Assembly: GCA_037783545.1 (NCBI GenBank)
Contig: JBBELK010000364.1
Coordinates: forward strand, 646,680 to 710,679
DNA from: Henricia sp. BOLD:AAB3569
Lineage: Eukaryota; Echinodermata; Asteroidea; Spinulosida; Echinasteridae
DNA length: 64,000 nucleotides
Direction of reading: 5' to 3'
The notes under the pieces are model-generated. The model was given only the letters and a program-made list of their open reading frames with translations. It made no database searches and was not told the origin of the DNA. The translations under genes were made by a program, and so were the position numbers. Of the stretch, positions 1-12,888 are shown in pieces (the first letter of the stretch is position 1; each line of letters opens with the position of its first letter).

Positions 1-68
1 TAACATTTGCACATGTGACCCATTCTACAAAAAACTGTCAGATGTCGCACAGACTGGGCCAAGGTTTT

Positions 69-173
69 GCAAGCATAACTAGAAATGTAGGCTCAGGCTC
101 AGTACAATATGAAATTACAATGCAAATTCCCCACAGTATACATTTACGGCCACTGATTTCTAGTTATGCTTGC
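69..173. mobile_element. Small hairpin element in each unit
   Basis: Perfect 18-bp inverted arms, GCAAGCATAACTAGAAAT at 69-86 and its complement at 156-173, enclose about 70 bp. The layout suggests a tiny MITE. It recurs every 2,331 bp. A single further arm-like word is at 420-435. Confidence 0.5.
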
Positions 174-451
174 AGACAAAAGAAGAAGAAAAGAAACCTG
201 AAAAACCTGTGAATCATCCGACAGCCCACCTTTAAAAGTAATGTTGTAACCGAACAGACGAACCGAACGGGATTTTACCGAACTTGGCACTTCCAAACAT
301 TTCACTCAGTTCGGCTGTTCGGGAGTGTTTCACTTAGGATTCACATCTTACGTATTTTAACTGTAAATGTGAAATAGAGCTGGCTTCCTGAATGTCAAAA
401 ATCCACTCGAAATGACTTCTTATGCTTGCAAAAGCACTTGGTGTTTAACTG

Positions 452-889
452 TCAAACGTCATGCACTATACAAAGCAATTCTTGTGCCAAATCAGATCCG
501 ACATTTTGAGCCCGGCGCCGGCGCCCACCGTACCAACATGCATGACTCCGTACCGACATGACTTCAGGATCGATATCTACACGGACGTAGCTCGATCGGT
601 GCCGATCAAATATTGTATTGGCTCCATCGCCGCAACGTGCCAAAGCCAGAGAGTTGCCACGCAGTACGCATCTGGACGATGTGCTGATAATTGTCGATTG
701 ATCGGAACTGTTTGATTGCAAACGCCCTCTAGCGGCGTGGCATACATTTGCATTGTCAAAATGGCGTATCAGGACAGAAGCATTTTTACAAAAATCAATA
801 AGCCCTCTTACAGAAACACAGCGATACTTGCTGGTACTACAAACAGGTGCAGCTTTGATTATTTTTACAGGTGCTTGATCATAACTCAA
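452..889 (-). other. Open, CpG-richer stretch of the unit, no recognised product
   Basis: Each unit holds a 145-codon open frame on the gene's strand and shorter ones on the other strand around a GC-rich core (the palindrome GGCGCCGGCGCC near 510). No domain, splice context or repeat structure supports coding. Its conservation between units only reflects how recent the array is. The word AAAATGGCG at 759-767 resembles a YY1 site. I treat the stretch as intron, possibly regulatory. Confidence 0.3.
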
Positions 890-919
890 AACAAATGTAA
901 TGAGACCAATATATCATAC

Positions 920-966
920 CAGCTGTAACTGTGACTGTGAAGACACATCGAGCTATTTTCCCAGCT
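920..966 (-). pseudogene. 47-bp stub of the HYR exon 4, repeated in every unit
   Basis: These 47 bp equal the 3' end of the exon at 23,206-23,460, including its splice donor, but have no acceptor; they are cut at CCCAGCT and joined to AAAAATAGG. The same stub is at 3,251-3,297, 5,582-5,628, 7,913-7,959, 10,244-10,290, 16,211-16,257, 18,544-18,590 and 20,875-20,921. It cannot act as an exon unless a new acceptor is used. It is the scar of the tandem duplication. Confidence 0.93.
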
Positions 967-1290
967 AAAAATAGGCGTCTGGTCAGTCTGGAGGAGGGGG
1001 AATTGAACCACATTATTTTCTCCTAGTTTTATCACAAATCAACACCCCCCACCAACACCCCCCCCACCACCCCAAAAAAGCAATTATAGCACAAAAATCC
1101 TACGGGGTAACAGCATTATTTCTTTAAAACTTTTTAACTTGTTTACTCTGGTACCTTTTTCTTCACAGCTAATTGATCCATTGCCCAACAAGCCTGAGCG
1201 CTACTCAATTTCATGAGTTTTTCCACAAATTCACAAGATAGATTTTCTTCCCCCTCTCAAACTGATAATATGGGACTGTTTGACTATTAC

Positions 1291-1560
1291 CTGCTGAAAT
1301 TTGGACAGGGATAGTGCATTGGGCTGTGGCACCGTTGGTAGCTGTTGCCTCTACTCGAATATTCCGAGTGGTTGATCCACTTGCAGGAACAAATGTGTTG
1401 TAGTTCCCTTGGAACTGCTGTTCAAATTGGTTGAAATACAGGAAGTTGACATTGTTGAAACCTGCAGACACTGCTGGCTGTGGTATTGGCACAGACACAG
1501 GTGCACTAGGTTGTCCAGATGCAGTAACTTGATTTACACAGGTGATTTGGAAACTTTGTA
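1291..1560 (-). CDS. Array HYR exon, copy 9 (last one visible)
   Basis: Identical in predicted protein and splice sites to the exon at 21,245; belongs to the unit 967-3,297. The window starts inside the next unit, so more copies, and the end of the gene, probably lie to the left. Confidence 0.85.
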
Positions 1561-1638
1561 CTGGGGAATATAAAAACGATACACCACATTACCAGTAACA
1601 CATAAAAATACTGATACAAGCCTACATGTACCGGTACA

Positions 1639-2218
1639 CATCCTGAGATCTCAGGGAATTTCCACTCTGCTAAGCGGCGTTACAATACCCTGAGGAAATC
1701 CACGCAAATCTGTGAAGTAAGCCGGCTGTTGTTTTGAGCCAACACACGACCCGAGGTCATTTTGATGTAATTTAATCAATTCAGTCATGTTATGCTGAAA
1801 AGAAACGATTTCTATACTTTCCAGAAATTGTATTGGGTTCTGTTCTTTATGACGACCCATTCCTACCAAAATTTCAAACGACGATCTAAATTTACTCCAC
1901 AGTTTTTCAAATTAACAACAGGGATGCATGCTGATAATTTAATGAAACGGATTCCCAGTATGCTTTAAATAGCAGCCAATCGCCGACGCGGACAACAGCC
2001 AGCATTACCGAGTACATGTATCACATGCATGCCCGGTGTTTACAATCTACACACGTTACATTTGAATGCCTGCAATGCACTGCCAAGCGTCCTGATTGAT
2101 CCAGCAGAGGCAACAAGATTTCTCTCGCTTGTTCCCCAGCGAAATGGGGCCGGTTTCAACAGGGCCTCGGTACGCACGATCGGGGAGTGCGTTAAAGGGG
2201 CACTGTTTTAAGAGAATG
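1639..2218 (+). mobile_element. hAT-like MITE inside each array unit
   Basis: About 580 bp, beginning CATCCTGAGATCTCAGG and ending near AAGAGAATG, flanked by ACATGTAC on the right (2,219-2,226) and on the left (1,624-1,631, with 7 extra bases before the element). Related to 48,589-49,177, 57,378-58,007 and 39,753-39,847, which have clear 8-bp target duplications. Copies in the other units begin at 3,970, 6,301, 8,632, 14,599, 16,932, 19,263 and 21,593, and a partial one at 10,956. It lies in the intron upstream of each array exon. Confidence 0.8.
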
Positions 2219-3621
2219 ACATGTACATGAAACCAGAAGATTGTGTGTGATACATGTATACCTACGGTATGTACAGAAATAAATGGCCATTACACAGACA
2301 AATTTTGTAGTCTTTGATTAGTATAAAAAGGTAACATTTGCACATGTGACCCATTCTACAAAAAACTGTCAGATGTCGCACAGACTGGGCCAAGGTTTTG
2401 CAAGCATAACTAGAAATGTAGGCTCAGGCTCAGTACAATATGAAATTACAATGCAAATTCCCCACAGTATACATTTACGGCCACTGATTTCTAGTTATGC
2501 TTGCAGACAAAAGAAGAAGAAAAGAAACCTGAAAAACCTGTGAATCATCCGACAGCCCACCTTTAAAAGTAATGTTGTAACCGAACAGACGAACCGAACG
2601 GGATTTTACCGAACTTGGCACTTCCAAACATTTCACTCAGTTCGGCTGTTCGGGAGTGTTTCACTTAGGATTCACATCTTACGTATTTTAACTGTAAATG
2701 TGAAATAGAGCTGGCTTCCTGAATGTCAAAAATCCACTCGAAATGACTTCTTATGCTTGCAAAAGCACTTGGTGTTTAACTGTCAAACGTCATGCACTAT
2801 ACAAAGCAATTCTTGTGCCAAATCAGATCCGACATTTTGAGCCCGGCGCCGGCGCCCACCGTACCAACATGCATGACTCCGTACCGACATGACTTCAGGA
2901 TCGATATCTACACGGACGTAGCTCGATCGGTGCCGATCAAATATTGTATTGGCTCCATCGCCGCAACGTGCCAAAGCCAGAGAGTTGCCACGCAGTACGC
3001 ATCTGGACGATGTGCTGATAATTGTCGATTGATCGGAACTGTTTGATTGCAAACGCCCTCTAGCGGCGTGGCATACATTTGCATTGTCAAAATGGCGTAT
3101 CAGGACAGAAGCATTTTTACAAAAATCAATAAGCCCTCTTACAGAAACACAGCGATACTTGCTGGTACTACAAACAGGTGCAGCTTTGATTATTTTTACA
3201 GGTGCTTGATCATAACTCAAAACAAATGTAATGAGACCAATATATCATACCAGCTGTAACTGTGACTGTGAAGACACATCGAGCTATTTTCCCAGCTAAA
3301 AATAGGCGTCTGGTCAGTCTGGAGGAGGGGGAATTGAACCACATTATTTTCTCCTAGTTTTATCACAAATCAACACCCCCCACCAACACCCCCCCCACCA
3401 CCCCAAAAAAGCAATTATAGCACAAAAATCCTACGGGGTAACAGCATTATTTCTTTAAAACTTTTTAACTTGTTTACTCTGGTACCTTTTTCTTCACAGC
3501 TAATTGATCCATTGCCCAACAAGCCTGAGCGCTACTCAATTTCATGAGTTTTTCCACAAATTCACAAGATAGATTTTCTTCCCCCTCTCAAACTGATAAT
3601 ATGGGACTGTTTGACTATTAC

Positions 3622-3891
3622 CTGCTGAAATTTGGACAGGGATAGTGCATTGGGCTGTGGCACCGTTGGTAGCTGTTGCCTCTACTCGAATATTCCGAGT
3701 GGTTGATCCACTTGCAGGAACAAATGTGTTGTAGTTCCCTTGGAACTGCTGTTCAAATTGGTTGAAATACAGGAAGTTGACATTGTTGAAACCTGCAGAC
3801 ACTGCTGGCTGTGGTATTGGCACAGACACAGGTGCACTAGGTTGTCCAGATGCAGTAACTTGATTTACACAGGTGATTTGGAAACTTTGTA
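3622..3891 (-). CDS. Array HYR exon, copy 8
   Basis: Identical in predicted protein and splice sites to the exon at 21,245; belongs to the unit 3,298-5,628. Its unit has a private T-to-A change near 4,142, in the transposon part of the intron. Confidence 0.85.
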
Positions 3892-5952
3892 CTGGGGAAT
3901 ATAAAAACGATACACCACATTACCAGTAACACATAAAAATACTGATACAAGCCTACATGTACCGGTACACATCCTGAGATCTCAGGGAATTTCCACTCTG
4001 CTAAGCGGCGTTACAATACCCTGAGGAAATCCACGCAAATCTGTGAAGTAAGCCGGCTGTTGTTTTGAGCCAACACACGACCCGAGGTCATTTTGATGTA
4101 ATTTAATCAATTCAGTCATGTTATGCTGAAAAGAAACGATTACTATACTTTCCAGAAATTGTATTGGGTTCTGTTCTTTATGACGACCCATTCCTACCAA
4201 AATTTCAAACGACGATCTAAATTTACTCCACAGTTTTTCAAATTAACAACAGGGATGCATGCTGATAATTTAATGAAACGGATTCCCAGTATGCTTTAAA
4301 TAGCAGCCAATCGCCGACGCGGACAACAGCCAGCATTACCGAGTACATGTATCACATGCATGCCCGGTGTTTACAATCTACACACGTTACATTTGAATGC
4401 CTGCAATGCACTGCCAAGCGTCCTGATTGATCCAGCAGAGGCAACAAGATTTCTCTCGCTTGTTCCCCAGCGAAATGGGGCCGGTTTCAACAGGGCCTCG
4501 GTACGCACGATCGGGGAGTGCGTTAAAGGGGCACTGTTTTAAGAGAATGACATGTACATGAAACCAGAAGATTGTGTGTGATACATGTATACCTACGGTA
4601 TGTACAGAAATAAATGGCCATTACACAGACAAATTTTGTAGTCTTTGATTAGTATAAAAAGGTAACATTTGCACATGTGACCCATTCTACAAAAAACTGT
4701 CAGATGTCGCACAGACTGGGCCAAGGTTTTGCAAGCATAACTAGAAATGTAGGCTCAGGCTCAGTACAATATGAAATTACAATGCAAATTCCCCACAGTA
4801 TACATTTACGGCCACTGATTTCTAGTTATGCTTGCAGACAAAAGAAGAAGAAAAGAAACCTGAAAAACCTGTGAATCATCCGACAGCCCACCTTTAAAAG
4901 TAATGTTGTAACCGAACAGACGAACCGAACGGGATTTTACCGAACTTGGCACTTCCAAACATTTCACTCAGTTCGGCTGTTCGGGAGTGTTTCACTTAGG
5001 ATTCACATCTTACGTATTTTAACTGTAAATGTGAAATAGAGCTGGCTTCCTGAATGTCAAAAATCCACTCGAAATGACTTCTTATGCTTGCAAAAGCACT
5101 TGGTGTTTAACTGTCAAACGTCATGCACTATACAAAGCAATTCTTGTGCCAAATCAGATCCGACATTTTGAGCCCGGCGCCGGCGCCCACCGTACCAACA
5201 TGCATGACTCCGTACCGACATGACTTCAGGATCGATATCTACACGGACGTAGCTCGATCGGTGCCGATCAAATATTGTATTGGCTCCATCGCCGCAACGT
5301 GCCAAAGCCAGAGAGTTGCCACGCAGTACGCATCTGGACGATGTGCTGATAATTGTCGATTGATCGGAACTGTTTGATTGCAAACGCCCTCTAGCGGCGT
5401 GGCATACATTTGCATTGTCAAAATGGCGTATCAGGACAGAAGCATTTTTACAAAAATCAATAAGCCCTCTTACAGAAACACAGCGATACTTGCTGGTACT
5501 ACAAACAGGTGCAGCTTTGATTATTTTTACAGGTGCTTGATCATAACTCAAAACAAATGTAATGAGACCAATATATCATACCAGCTGTAACTGTGACTGT
5601 GAAGACACATCGAGCTATTTTCCCAGCTAAAAATAGGCGTCTGGTCAGTCTGGAGGAGGGGGAATTGAACCACATTATTTTCTCCTAGTTTTATCACAAA
5701 TCAACACCCCCCACCAACACCCCCCCCACCACCCCAAAAAAGCAATTATAGCACAAAAATCCTACGGGGTAACAGCATTATTTCTTTAAAACTTTTTAAC
5801 TTGTTTACTCTGGTACCTTTTTCTTCACAGCTAATTGATCCATTGCCCAACAAGCCTGAGCGCTACTCAATTTCATGAGTTTTTCCACAAATTCACAAGA
5901 TAGATTTTCTTCCCCCTCTCAAACTGATAATATGGGACTGTTTGACTATTAC

Positions 5953-6222
5953 CTGCTGAAATTTGGACAGGGATAGTGCATTGGGCTGTGGCACCGTTGG
6001 TAGCTGTTGCCTCTACTCGAATATTCCGAGTGGTTGATCCACTTGCAGGAACAAATGTGTTGTAGTTCCCTTGGAACTGCTGTTCAAATTGGTTGAAATA
6101 CAGGAAGTTGACATTGTTGAAACCTGCAGACACTGCTGGCTGTGGTATTGGCACAGACACAGGTGCACTAGGTTGTCCAGATGCAGTAACTTGATTTACA
6201 CAGGTGATTTGGAAACTTTGTA
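5953..6222 (-). CDS. Array HYR exon, copy 7
   Basis: Identical in predicted protein and splice sites to the exon at 21,245; belongs to the unit 5,629-7,959. Confidence 0.85.
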
Positions 6223-8283
6223 CTGGGGAATATAAAAACGATACACCACATTACCAGTAACACATAAAAATACTGATACAAGCCTACATGTACCGGTACA
6301 CATCCTGAGATCTCAGGGAATTTCCACTCTGCTAAGCGGCGTTACAATACCCTGAGGAAATCCACGCAAATCTGTGAAGTAAGCCGGCTGTTGTTTTGAG
6401 CCAACACACGACCCGAGGTCATTTTGATGTAATTTAATCAATTCAGTCATGTTATGCTGAAAAGAAACGATTTCTATACTTTCCAGAAATTGTATTGGGT
6501 TCTGTTCTTTATGACGACCCATTCCTACCAAAATTTCAAACGACGATCTAAATTTACTCCACAGTTTTTCAAATTAACAACAGGGATGCATGCTGATAAT
6601 TTAATGAAACGGATTCCCAGTATGCTTTAAATAGCAGCCAATCGCCGACGCGGACAACAGCCAGCATTACCGAGTACATGTATCACATGCATGCCCGGTG
6701 TTTACAATCTACACACGTTACATTTGAATGCCTGCAATGCACTGCCAAGCGTCCTGATTGATCCAGCAGAGGCAACAAGATTTCTCTCGCTTGTTCCCCA
6801 GCGAAATGGGGCCGGTTTCAACAGGGCCTCGGTACGCACGATCGGGGAGTGCGTTAAAGGGGCACTGTTTTAAGAGAATGACATGTACATGAAACCAGAA
6901 GATTGTGTGTGATACATGTATACCTACGGTATGTACAGAAATAAATGGCCATTACACAGACAAATTTTGTAGTCTTTGATTAGTATAAAAAGGTAACATT
7001 TGCACATGTGACCCATTCTACAAAAAACTGTCAGATGTCGCACAGACTGGGCCAAGGTTTTGCAAGCATAACTAGAAATGTAGGCTCAGGCTCAGTACAA
7101 TATGAAATTACAATGCAAATTCCCCACAGTATACATTTACGGCCACTGATTTCTAGTTATGCTTGCAGACAAAAGAAGAAGAAAAGAAACCTGAAAAACC
7201 TGTGAATCATCCGACAGCCCACCTTTAAAAGTAATGTTGTAACCGAACAGACGAACCGAACGGGATTTTACCGAACTTGGCACTTCCAAACATTTCACTC
7301 AGTTCGGCTGTTCGGGAGTGTTTCACTTAGGATTCACATCTTACGTATTTTAACTGTAAATGTGAAATAGAGCTGGCTTCCTGAATGTCAAAAATCCACT
7401 CGAAATGACTTCTTATGCTTGCAAAAGCACTTGGTGTTTAACTGTCAAACGTCATGCACTATACAAAGCAATTCTTGTGCCAAATCAGATCCGACATTTT
7501 GAGCCCGGCGCCGGCGCCCACCGTACCAACATGCATGACTCCGTACCGACATGACTTCAGGATCGATATCTACACGGACGTAGCTCGATCGGTGCCGATC
7601 AAATATTGTATTGGCTCCATCGCCGCAACGTGCCAAAGCCAGAGAGTTGCCACGCAGTACGCATCTGGACGATGTGCTGATAATTGTCGATTGATCGGAA
7701 CTGTTTGATTGCAAACGCCCTCTAGCGGCGTGGCATACATTTGCATTGTCAAAATGGCGTATCAGGACAGAAGCATTTTTACAAAAATCAATAAGCCCTC
7801 TTACAGAAACACAGCGATACTTGCTGGTACTACAAACAGGTGCAGCTTTGATTATTTTTACAGGTGCTTGATCATAACTCAAAACAAATGTAATGAGACC
7901 AATATATCATACCAGCTGTAACTGTGACTGTGAAGACACATCGAGCTATTTTCCCAGCTAAAAATAGGCGTCTGGTCAGTCTGGAGGAGGGGGAATTGAA
8001 CCACATTATTTTCTCCTAGTTTTATCACAAATCAACACCCCCCACCAACACCCCCCCCACCACCCCAAAAAAGCAATTATAGCACAAAAATCCTACGGGG
8101 TAACAGCATTATTTCTTTAAAACTTTTTAACTTGTTTACTCTGGTACCTTTTTCTTCACAGCTAATTGATCCATTGCCCAACAAGCCTGAGCGCTACTCA
8201 ATTTCATGAGTTTTTCCACAAATTCACAAGATAGATTTTCTTCCCCCTCTCAAACTGATAATATGGGACTGTTTGACTATTAC

Positions 8284-8553
8284 CTGCTGAAATTTGGACA
8301 GGGATAGTGCATTGGGCTGTGGCACCGTTGGTAGCTGTTGCCTCTACTCGAATATTCCGAGTGGTTGATCCACTTGCAGGAACAAATGTGTTGTAGTTCC
8401 CTTGGAACTGCTGTTCAAATTGGTTGAAATACAGGAAGTTGACATTGTTGAAACCTGCAGACACTGCTGGCTGTGGTATTGGCACAGACACAGGTGCACT
8501 AGGTTGTCCAGATGCAGTAACTTGATTTACACAGGTGATTTGGAAACTTTGTA
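8284..8553 (-). CDS. Array HYR exon, copy 6
   Basis: Identical in predicted protein and splice sites to the exon at 21,245; belongs to the unit 7,960-10,290. Confidence 0.85.
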
Positions 8554-10614
8554 CTGGGGAATATAAAAACGATACACCACATTACCAGTAACACATAAAA
8601 ATACTGATACAAGCCTACATGTACCGGTACACATCCTGAGATCTCAGGGAATTTCCACTCTGCTAAGCGGCGTTACAATACCCTGAGGAAATCCACGCAA
8701 ATCTGTGAAGTAAGCCGGCTGTTGTTTTGAGCCAACACACGACCCGAGGTCATTTTGATGTAATTTAATCAATTCAGTCATGTTATGCTGAAAAGAAACG
8801 ATTTCTATACTTTCCAGAAATTGTATTGGGTTCTGTTCTTTATGACGACCCATTCCTACCAAAATTTCAAACGACGATCTAAATTTACTCCACAGTTTTT
8901 CAAATTAACAACAGGGATGCATGCTGATAATTTAATGAAACGGATTCCCAGTATGCTTTAAATAGCAGCCAATCGCCGACGCGGACAACAGCCAGCATTA
9001 CCGAGTACATGTATCACATGCATGCCCGGTGTTTACAATCTACACACGTTACATTTGAATGCCTGCAATGCACTGCCAAGCGTCCTGATTGATCCAGCAG
9101 AGGCAACAAGATTTCTCTCGCTTGTTCCCCAGCGAAATGGGGCCGGTTTCAACAGGGCCTCGGTACGCACGATCGGGGAGTGCGTTAAAGGGGCACTGTT
9201 TTAAGAGAATGACATGTACATGAAACCAGAAGATTGTGTGTGATACATGTATACCTACGGTATGTACAGAAATAAATGGCCATTACACAGACAAATTTTG
9301 TAGTCTTTGATTAGTATAAAAAGGTAACATTTGCACATGTGACCCATTCTACAAAAAACTGTCAGATGTCGCACAGACTGGGCCAAGGTTTTGCAAGCAT
9401 AACTAGAAATGTAGGCTCAGGCTCAGTACAATATGAAATTACAATGCAAATTCCCCACAGTATACATTTACGGCCACTGATTTCTAGTTATGCTTGCAGA
9501 CAAAAGAAGAAGAAAAGAAACCTGAAAAACCTGTGAATCATCCGACAGCCCACCTTTAAAAGTAATGTTGTAACCGAACAGACGAACCGAACGGGATTTT
9601 ACCGAACTTGGCACTTCCAAACATTTCACTCAGTTCGGCTGTTCGGGAGTGTTTCACTTAGGATTCACATCTTACGTATTTTAACTGTAAATGTGAAATA
9701 GAGCTGGCTTCCTGAATGTCAAAAATCCACTCGAAATGACTTCTTATGCTTGCAAAAGCACTTGGTGTTTAACTGTCAAACGTCATGCACTATACAAAGC
9801 AATTCTTGTGCCAAATCAGATCCGACATTTTGAGCCCGGCGCCGGCGCCCACCGTACCAACATGCATGACTCCGTACCGACATGACTTCAGGATCGATAT
9901 CTACACGGACGTAGCTCGATCGGTGCCGATCAAATATTGTATTGGCTCCATCGCCGCAACGTGCCAAAGCCAGAGAGTTGCCACGCAGTACGCATCTGGA
10001 CGATGTGCTGATAATTGTCGATTGATCGGAACTGTTTGATTGCAAACGCCCTCTAGCGGCGTGGCATACATTTGCATTGTCAAAATGGCGTATCAGGACA
10101 GAAGCATTTTTACAAAAATCAATAAGCCCTCTTACAGAAACACAGCGATACTTGCTGGTACTACAAACAGGTGCAGCTTTGATTATTTTTACAGGTGCTT
10201 GATCATAACTCAAAACAAATGTAATGAGACCAATATATCATACCAGCTGTAACTGTGACTGTGAAGACACATCGAGCTATTTTCCCAGCTAAAAATAGGC
10301 GTCTGGTCAGTCTGGAGGAGGGGGAATTGAACCACATTATTTTCTCCTAGTTTTATCACAAATCAACACCCCCCACCAACACCCCCCCCACCACCCCAAA
10401 AAAGCAATTATAGCACAAAAATCCTACGGGGTAACAGCATTATTTCTTTAAAACTTTTTAACTTGTTTACTCTGGTACCTTTTTCTTCACAGCTAATTGA
10501 TCCATTGCCCAACAAGCCTGAGCGCTACTCAATTTCATGAGTTTTTCCACAAATTCACAAGATAGATTTTCTTCCCCCTCTCAAACTGATAATATGGGAC
10601 TGTTTGACTATTAC

Positions 10615-10884
10615 CTGCTGAAATTTGGACAGGGATAGTGCATTGGGCTGTGGCACCGTTGGTAGCTGTTGCCTCTACTCGAATATTCCGAGTGGTTGAT
10701 CCACTTGCAGGAACAAATGTGTTGTAGTTCCCTTGGAACTGCTGTTCAAATTGGTTGAAATACAGGAAGTTGACATTGTTGAAACCTGCAGACACTGCTG
10801 GCTGTGGTATTGGCACAGACACAGGTGCACTAGGTTGTCCAGATGCAGTAACTTGATTTACACAGGTGATTTGGAGAGTTTGTA
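10615..10884 (-). CDS. Array HYR exon, copy 5 (first of the left-hand block)
   Basis: The exon matches the others except at its 5' end, where the codons after the acceptor read QTLQ instead of QSFQ. The change coincides with the point (about 10,870) where this block stops being homogeneous and the upstream intron drops to roughly 90% identity. It therefore looks like a mosaic: an old exon whose 3' part was overwritten by the array sequence. Splice sites are intact (acceptor ATTCCCCAG, donor CAG|GTAATAG). Confidence 0.82.
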
Positions 10885-11235
10885 CTGGGGAATATCAAAA
10901 CGATACACCACATTACCAGTAACACATAAAAATACTGATACAAGCCAACATGTACATATCCCGAGATCACAGGGAATTTCCACTCTGCTAAGCGACGTTA
11001 CAATACCCTGGGGAAATCCATGCAATTCTGCGCAGTAAGCCGGCTGTTGTGCTGAGCCAACACATGCCCCAGTCATTTTGATGTAATTTAATCAATTCGG
11101 TCATGTTATGCCGAAAAGAAACAATTTCTATACTTTCCAGAAATTGTATAATGTCCCAGTCCTGCCAAAATTTCAAACGACGATCTTAATTTACTCCGCA
11201 GTTTTTTAAATTAATAACGGGGATGCAAAGGCTAG
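10873..11235. repeat. Diverged old copy of the unit (right edge of left block)
   Basis: Here the intron upstream of the exon at 10,615 still aligns with the array unit, but at about 90% by eye, with many substitutions and small gaps (for example near 10,955 and 11,145). Homology ends near GGATGCA at about 11,235. It contains the 5' half of the hAT-like MITE in a form whose left target duplication ACATGTAC directly abuts the element, which the array copies have altered. It is an older paralogue rather than a recent unit. Confidence 0.8.
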
Positions 11236-12033
11236 AAAAAATAGCATCCCACACGGTATCACGACGGTTCGCACGTGGTACAAATCACAAAATGCATGCA
11301 CACCGCAAGTTCCGACAGTAGCGTCGCGCTCCAGCCGCAGTTTTCGTTCAGTTTCCAGGGTCAACTTCATCTCACCAAAGCTGTTATGTTGTTCATTACT
11401 ACAAATCTTGTAAAGAGCGGGTTCAATACAAAATACATGGGCCGTAATTTATAAAGAAAGCTACATGTAGCTGCACGTGCGTGATCACTTTCAACCGGAT
11501 CCAACACCGCCGGCAATACTTGCCGAATCAGAACCGAACAAATGTTCGGGAAGAAATTTTCGAACTTTTGCCGAACTGAACCAAACCTAAACCTGCAGAC
11601 TTCGTTACAGCATTATTTAAAAGGTTACGAATAGAAATGCCCACACTACGCTTCACTAAACCACAAGTGTTAGTGCAAATAAAATGACCCTAAAAATCAA
11701 TCCTACATGTAAGTTCAAATGAGATGCAGCACATTGCTGTGGAAGTCAGGACATATTAAACGTACATGTATCTTTAATACGTTTGGTGAAATCGATCCTA
11801 GGATTGGTCCCTACTTCAACTTCAACTACATAGAACGAACTGAAACTTGACAACTACATACTCATTTAGTAGGCCTATATTACACAATCATGTCCATCCT
11901 TGCTTCTTTGGTTGAGAAACTTTTTGCATAACGTTTTTCATAAAACTGCTCTGGCGAAAACAATTAAATTTACTAAGCACCAATCGAACAATAGACATTT
12001 GAACAATACATGTAGGTTTTAAACATGATTTTA
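11236..12033. other. Spacer between the two array blocks, first part
   Basis: About 800 bp of single-copy-looking intronic sequence. It has several GAAC/GTTC words near 11,505-11,590 but no exon, hairpin or transposon end that I can support. Confidence 0.5.
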
Positions 12034-12263
12034 AACATCGAGCACTTCAACATCGAGCACTTCAACATCGAGCACTTCAACATCGAGCACTTCAACATCG
12101 AGCACTTCAACATCGAGCACTTTAACAATAAGCACTTTAACAATAAGCAGCTCAACAATAAGCAGCTCAACAATAAGCAGCTCAACAATAAGCAGCTCAA
12201 CAATAAGCACTTTAACAATAAGCAGCTCAACAATAAGCAGCTCAACAATAAGCAGCTCAACGA
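12034..12263. repeat. 15-bp minisatellite
   Basis: About 15 copies of a 15-bp unit. It starts as six exact copies of ACATCGAGCACTTCA and changes into AACAATAAGCACTTT and AACAATAAGCAGCTC types towards the right. The unit is a multiple of three, so long open frames run on both strands (NIEHF/NNKQL repeats on plus). They are a by-product of the period, not evidence for a gene. Confidence 0.95.
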
Positions 12264-12532
12264 GAGGCATTTCGTCAGTTAAAGGAAACTGTTGGCTTCC
12301 TATTTTCAGGAAATTACGTGCACGCAAAGTTTTAACCCACGTCTAGTGCACGTCGGCGCAAATTTCATGCACTAGCCTATATCAGTGAACGTCACGAGAC
12401 TGCATTTTAGCCAGTCAGGATAAAGAATCAAAAGAGGCTTTGTTAGCAATCCTAGCAAAGCAGCTGGCTTTCTTGTCAACGTACAGAATGCTGATCAACA
12501 TCCATCGAACCCGCCATTCGCCACCGGCATGC

Positions 12533-12700
12533 TCTGTGGTCGAGTGGTTAAGACGTCTGCTTAGTATGCAGGAGGTCGTGGGTTTGAGTCCCGCCCCGAG
12601 TCCACTACGAGTTTTAGCGTGCCCTCGGGAAACGCACCGAGTATATAGTGTATATCGCGTCGTGATAAATTACTTCCACTTATCAATATTCACATTTACT
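12533..12700 (+). mobile_element. tRNA-derived SINE (degenerate tRNA-like head)
   Basis: Pol III-type boxes are present: a box-A-like TGGTCGAGTGGTTAAGACG and a box-B-like GGTTTGAGTCC, with an anticodon-like stem CTGC-TTAGTAT-GCAG and a T stem GTGGG/CCCGC between. The acceptor stem does not pair well and non-tRNA sequence follows, so this is a SINE head rather than a working tRNA. The 3' end is not certain. Confidence 0.55.
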
Positions 12701-12888
12701 GGTAAGTAAACAAAGCGTAGGATAACATCCATACGATTTCGACGCCAAAAAGCGCGCCAAATATAAAACACCTACAGCCGTTAAAAGTGTGCACATGCGC
12801 AGTACTCTGTGTCAACCACGGACAGGCGTGTTCTGTAATAGAACATTAAAAACAACCCCAATATTGTGTACATCGGTTTATTATTGCC

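Larger units (their letters stand above)
1..10872. repeat. Tandem array, left block (2,331-bp unit)
   Basis: The sequence repeats with a period of exactly 2,331 bp: position 1 recurs at 2,332, 4,663, 6,994 and 9,325. Unit starts, set by the junction CCCAGCT|AAAAATAGG, are 967, 3,298, 5,629, 7,960 and 10,291. Only isolated substitutions separate the units. Each unit holds a C-rich stretch, one HYR exon, a hAT-like MITE, a small hairpin, a CpG-richer stretch and a 47-bp stub of another HYR exon. The block continues past the left edge of the window and ends at about 10,872, inside an exon. Confidence 0.97.

Noticed and set aside
15-212. Short open frames repeated every 2,331 bp (for example 15-212, 461-715, 716-928, 1,651-1,869, 2,029-2,211)
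   Set aside because: They are conserved only because the units are nearly identical. They overlap introns, a hAT-like MITE and a hairpin element, and have no domain or codon pattern of a gene.
12025-12327. Long open frames on both strands over the 15-bp minisatellite
   Set aside because: The period is a multiple of three, so open frames arise on both strands by construction.
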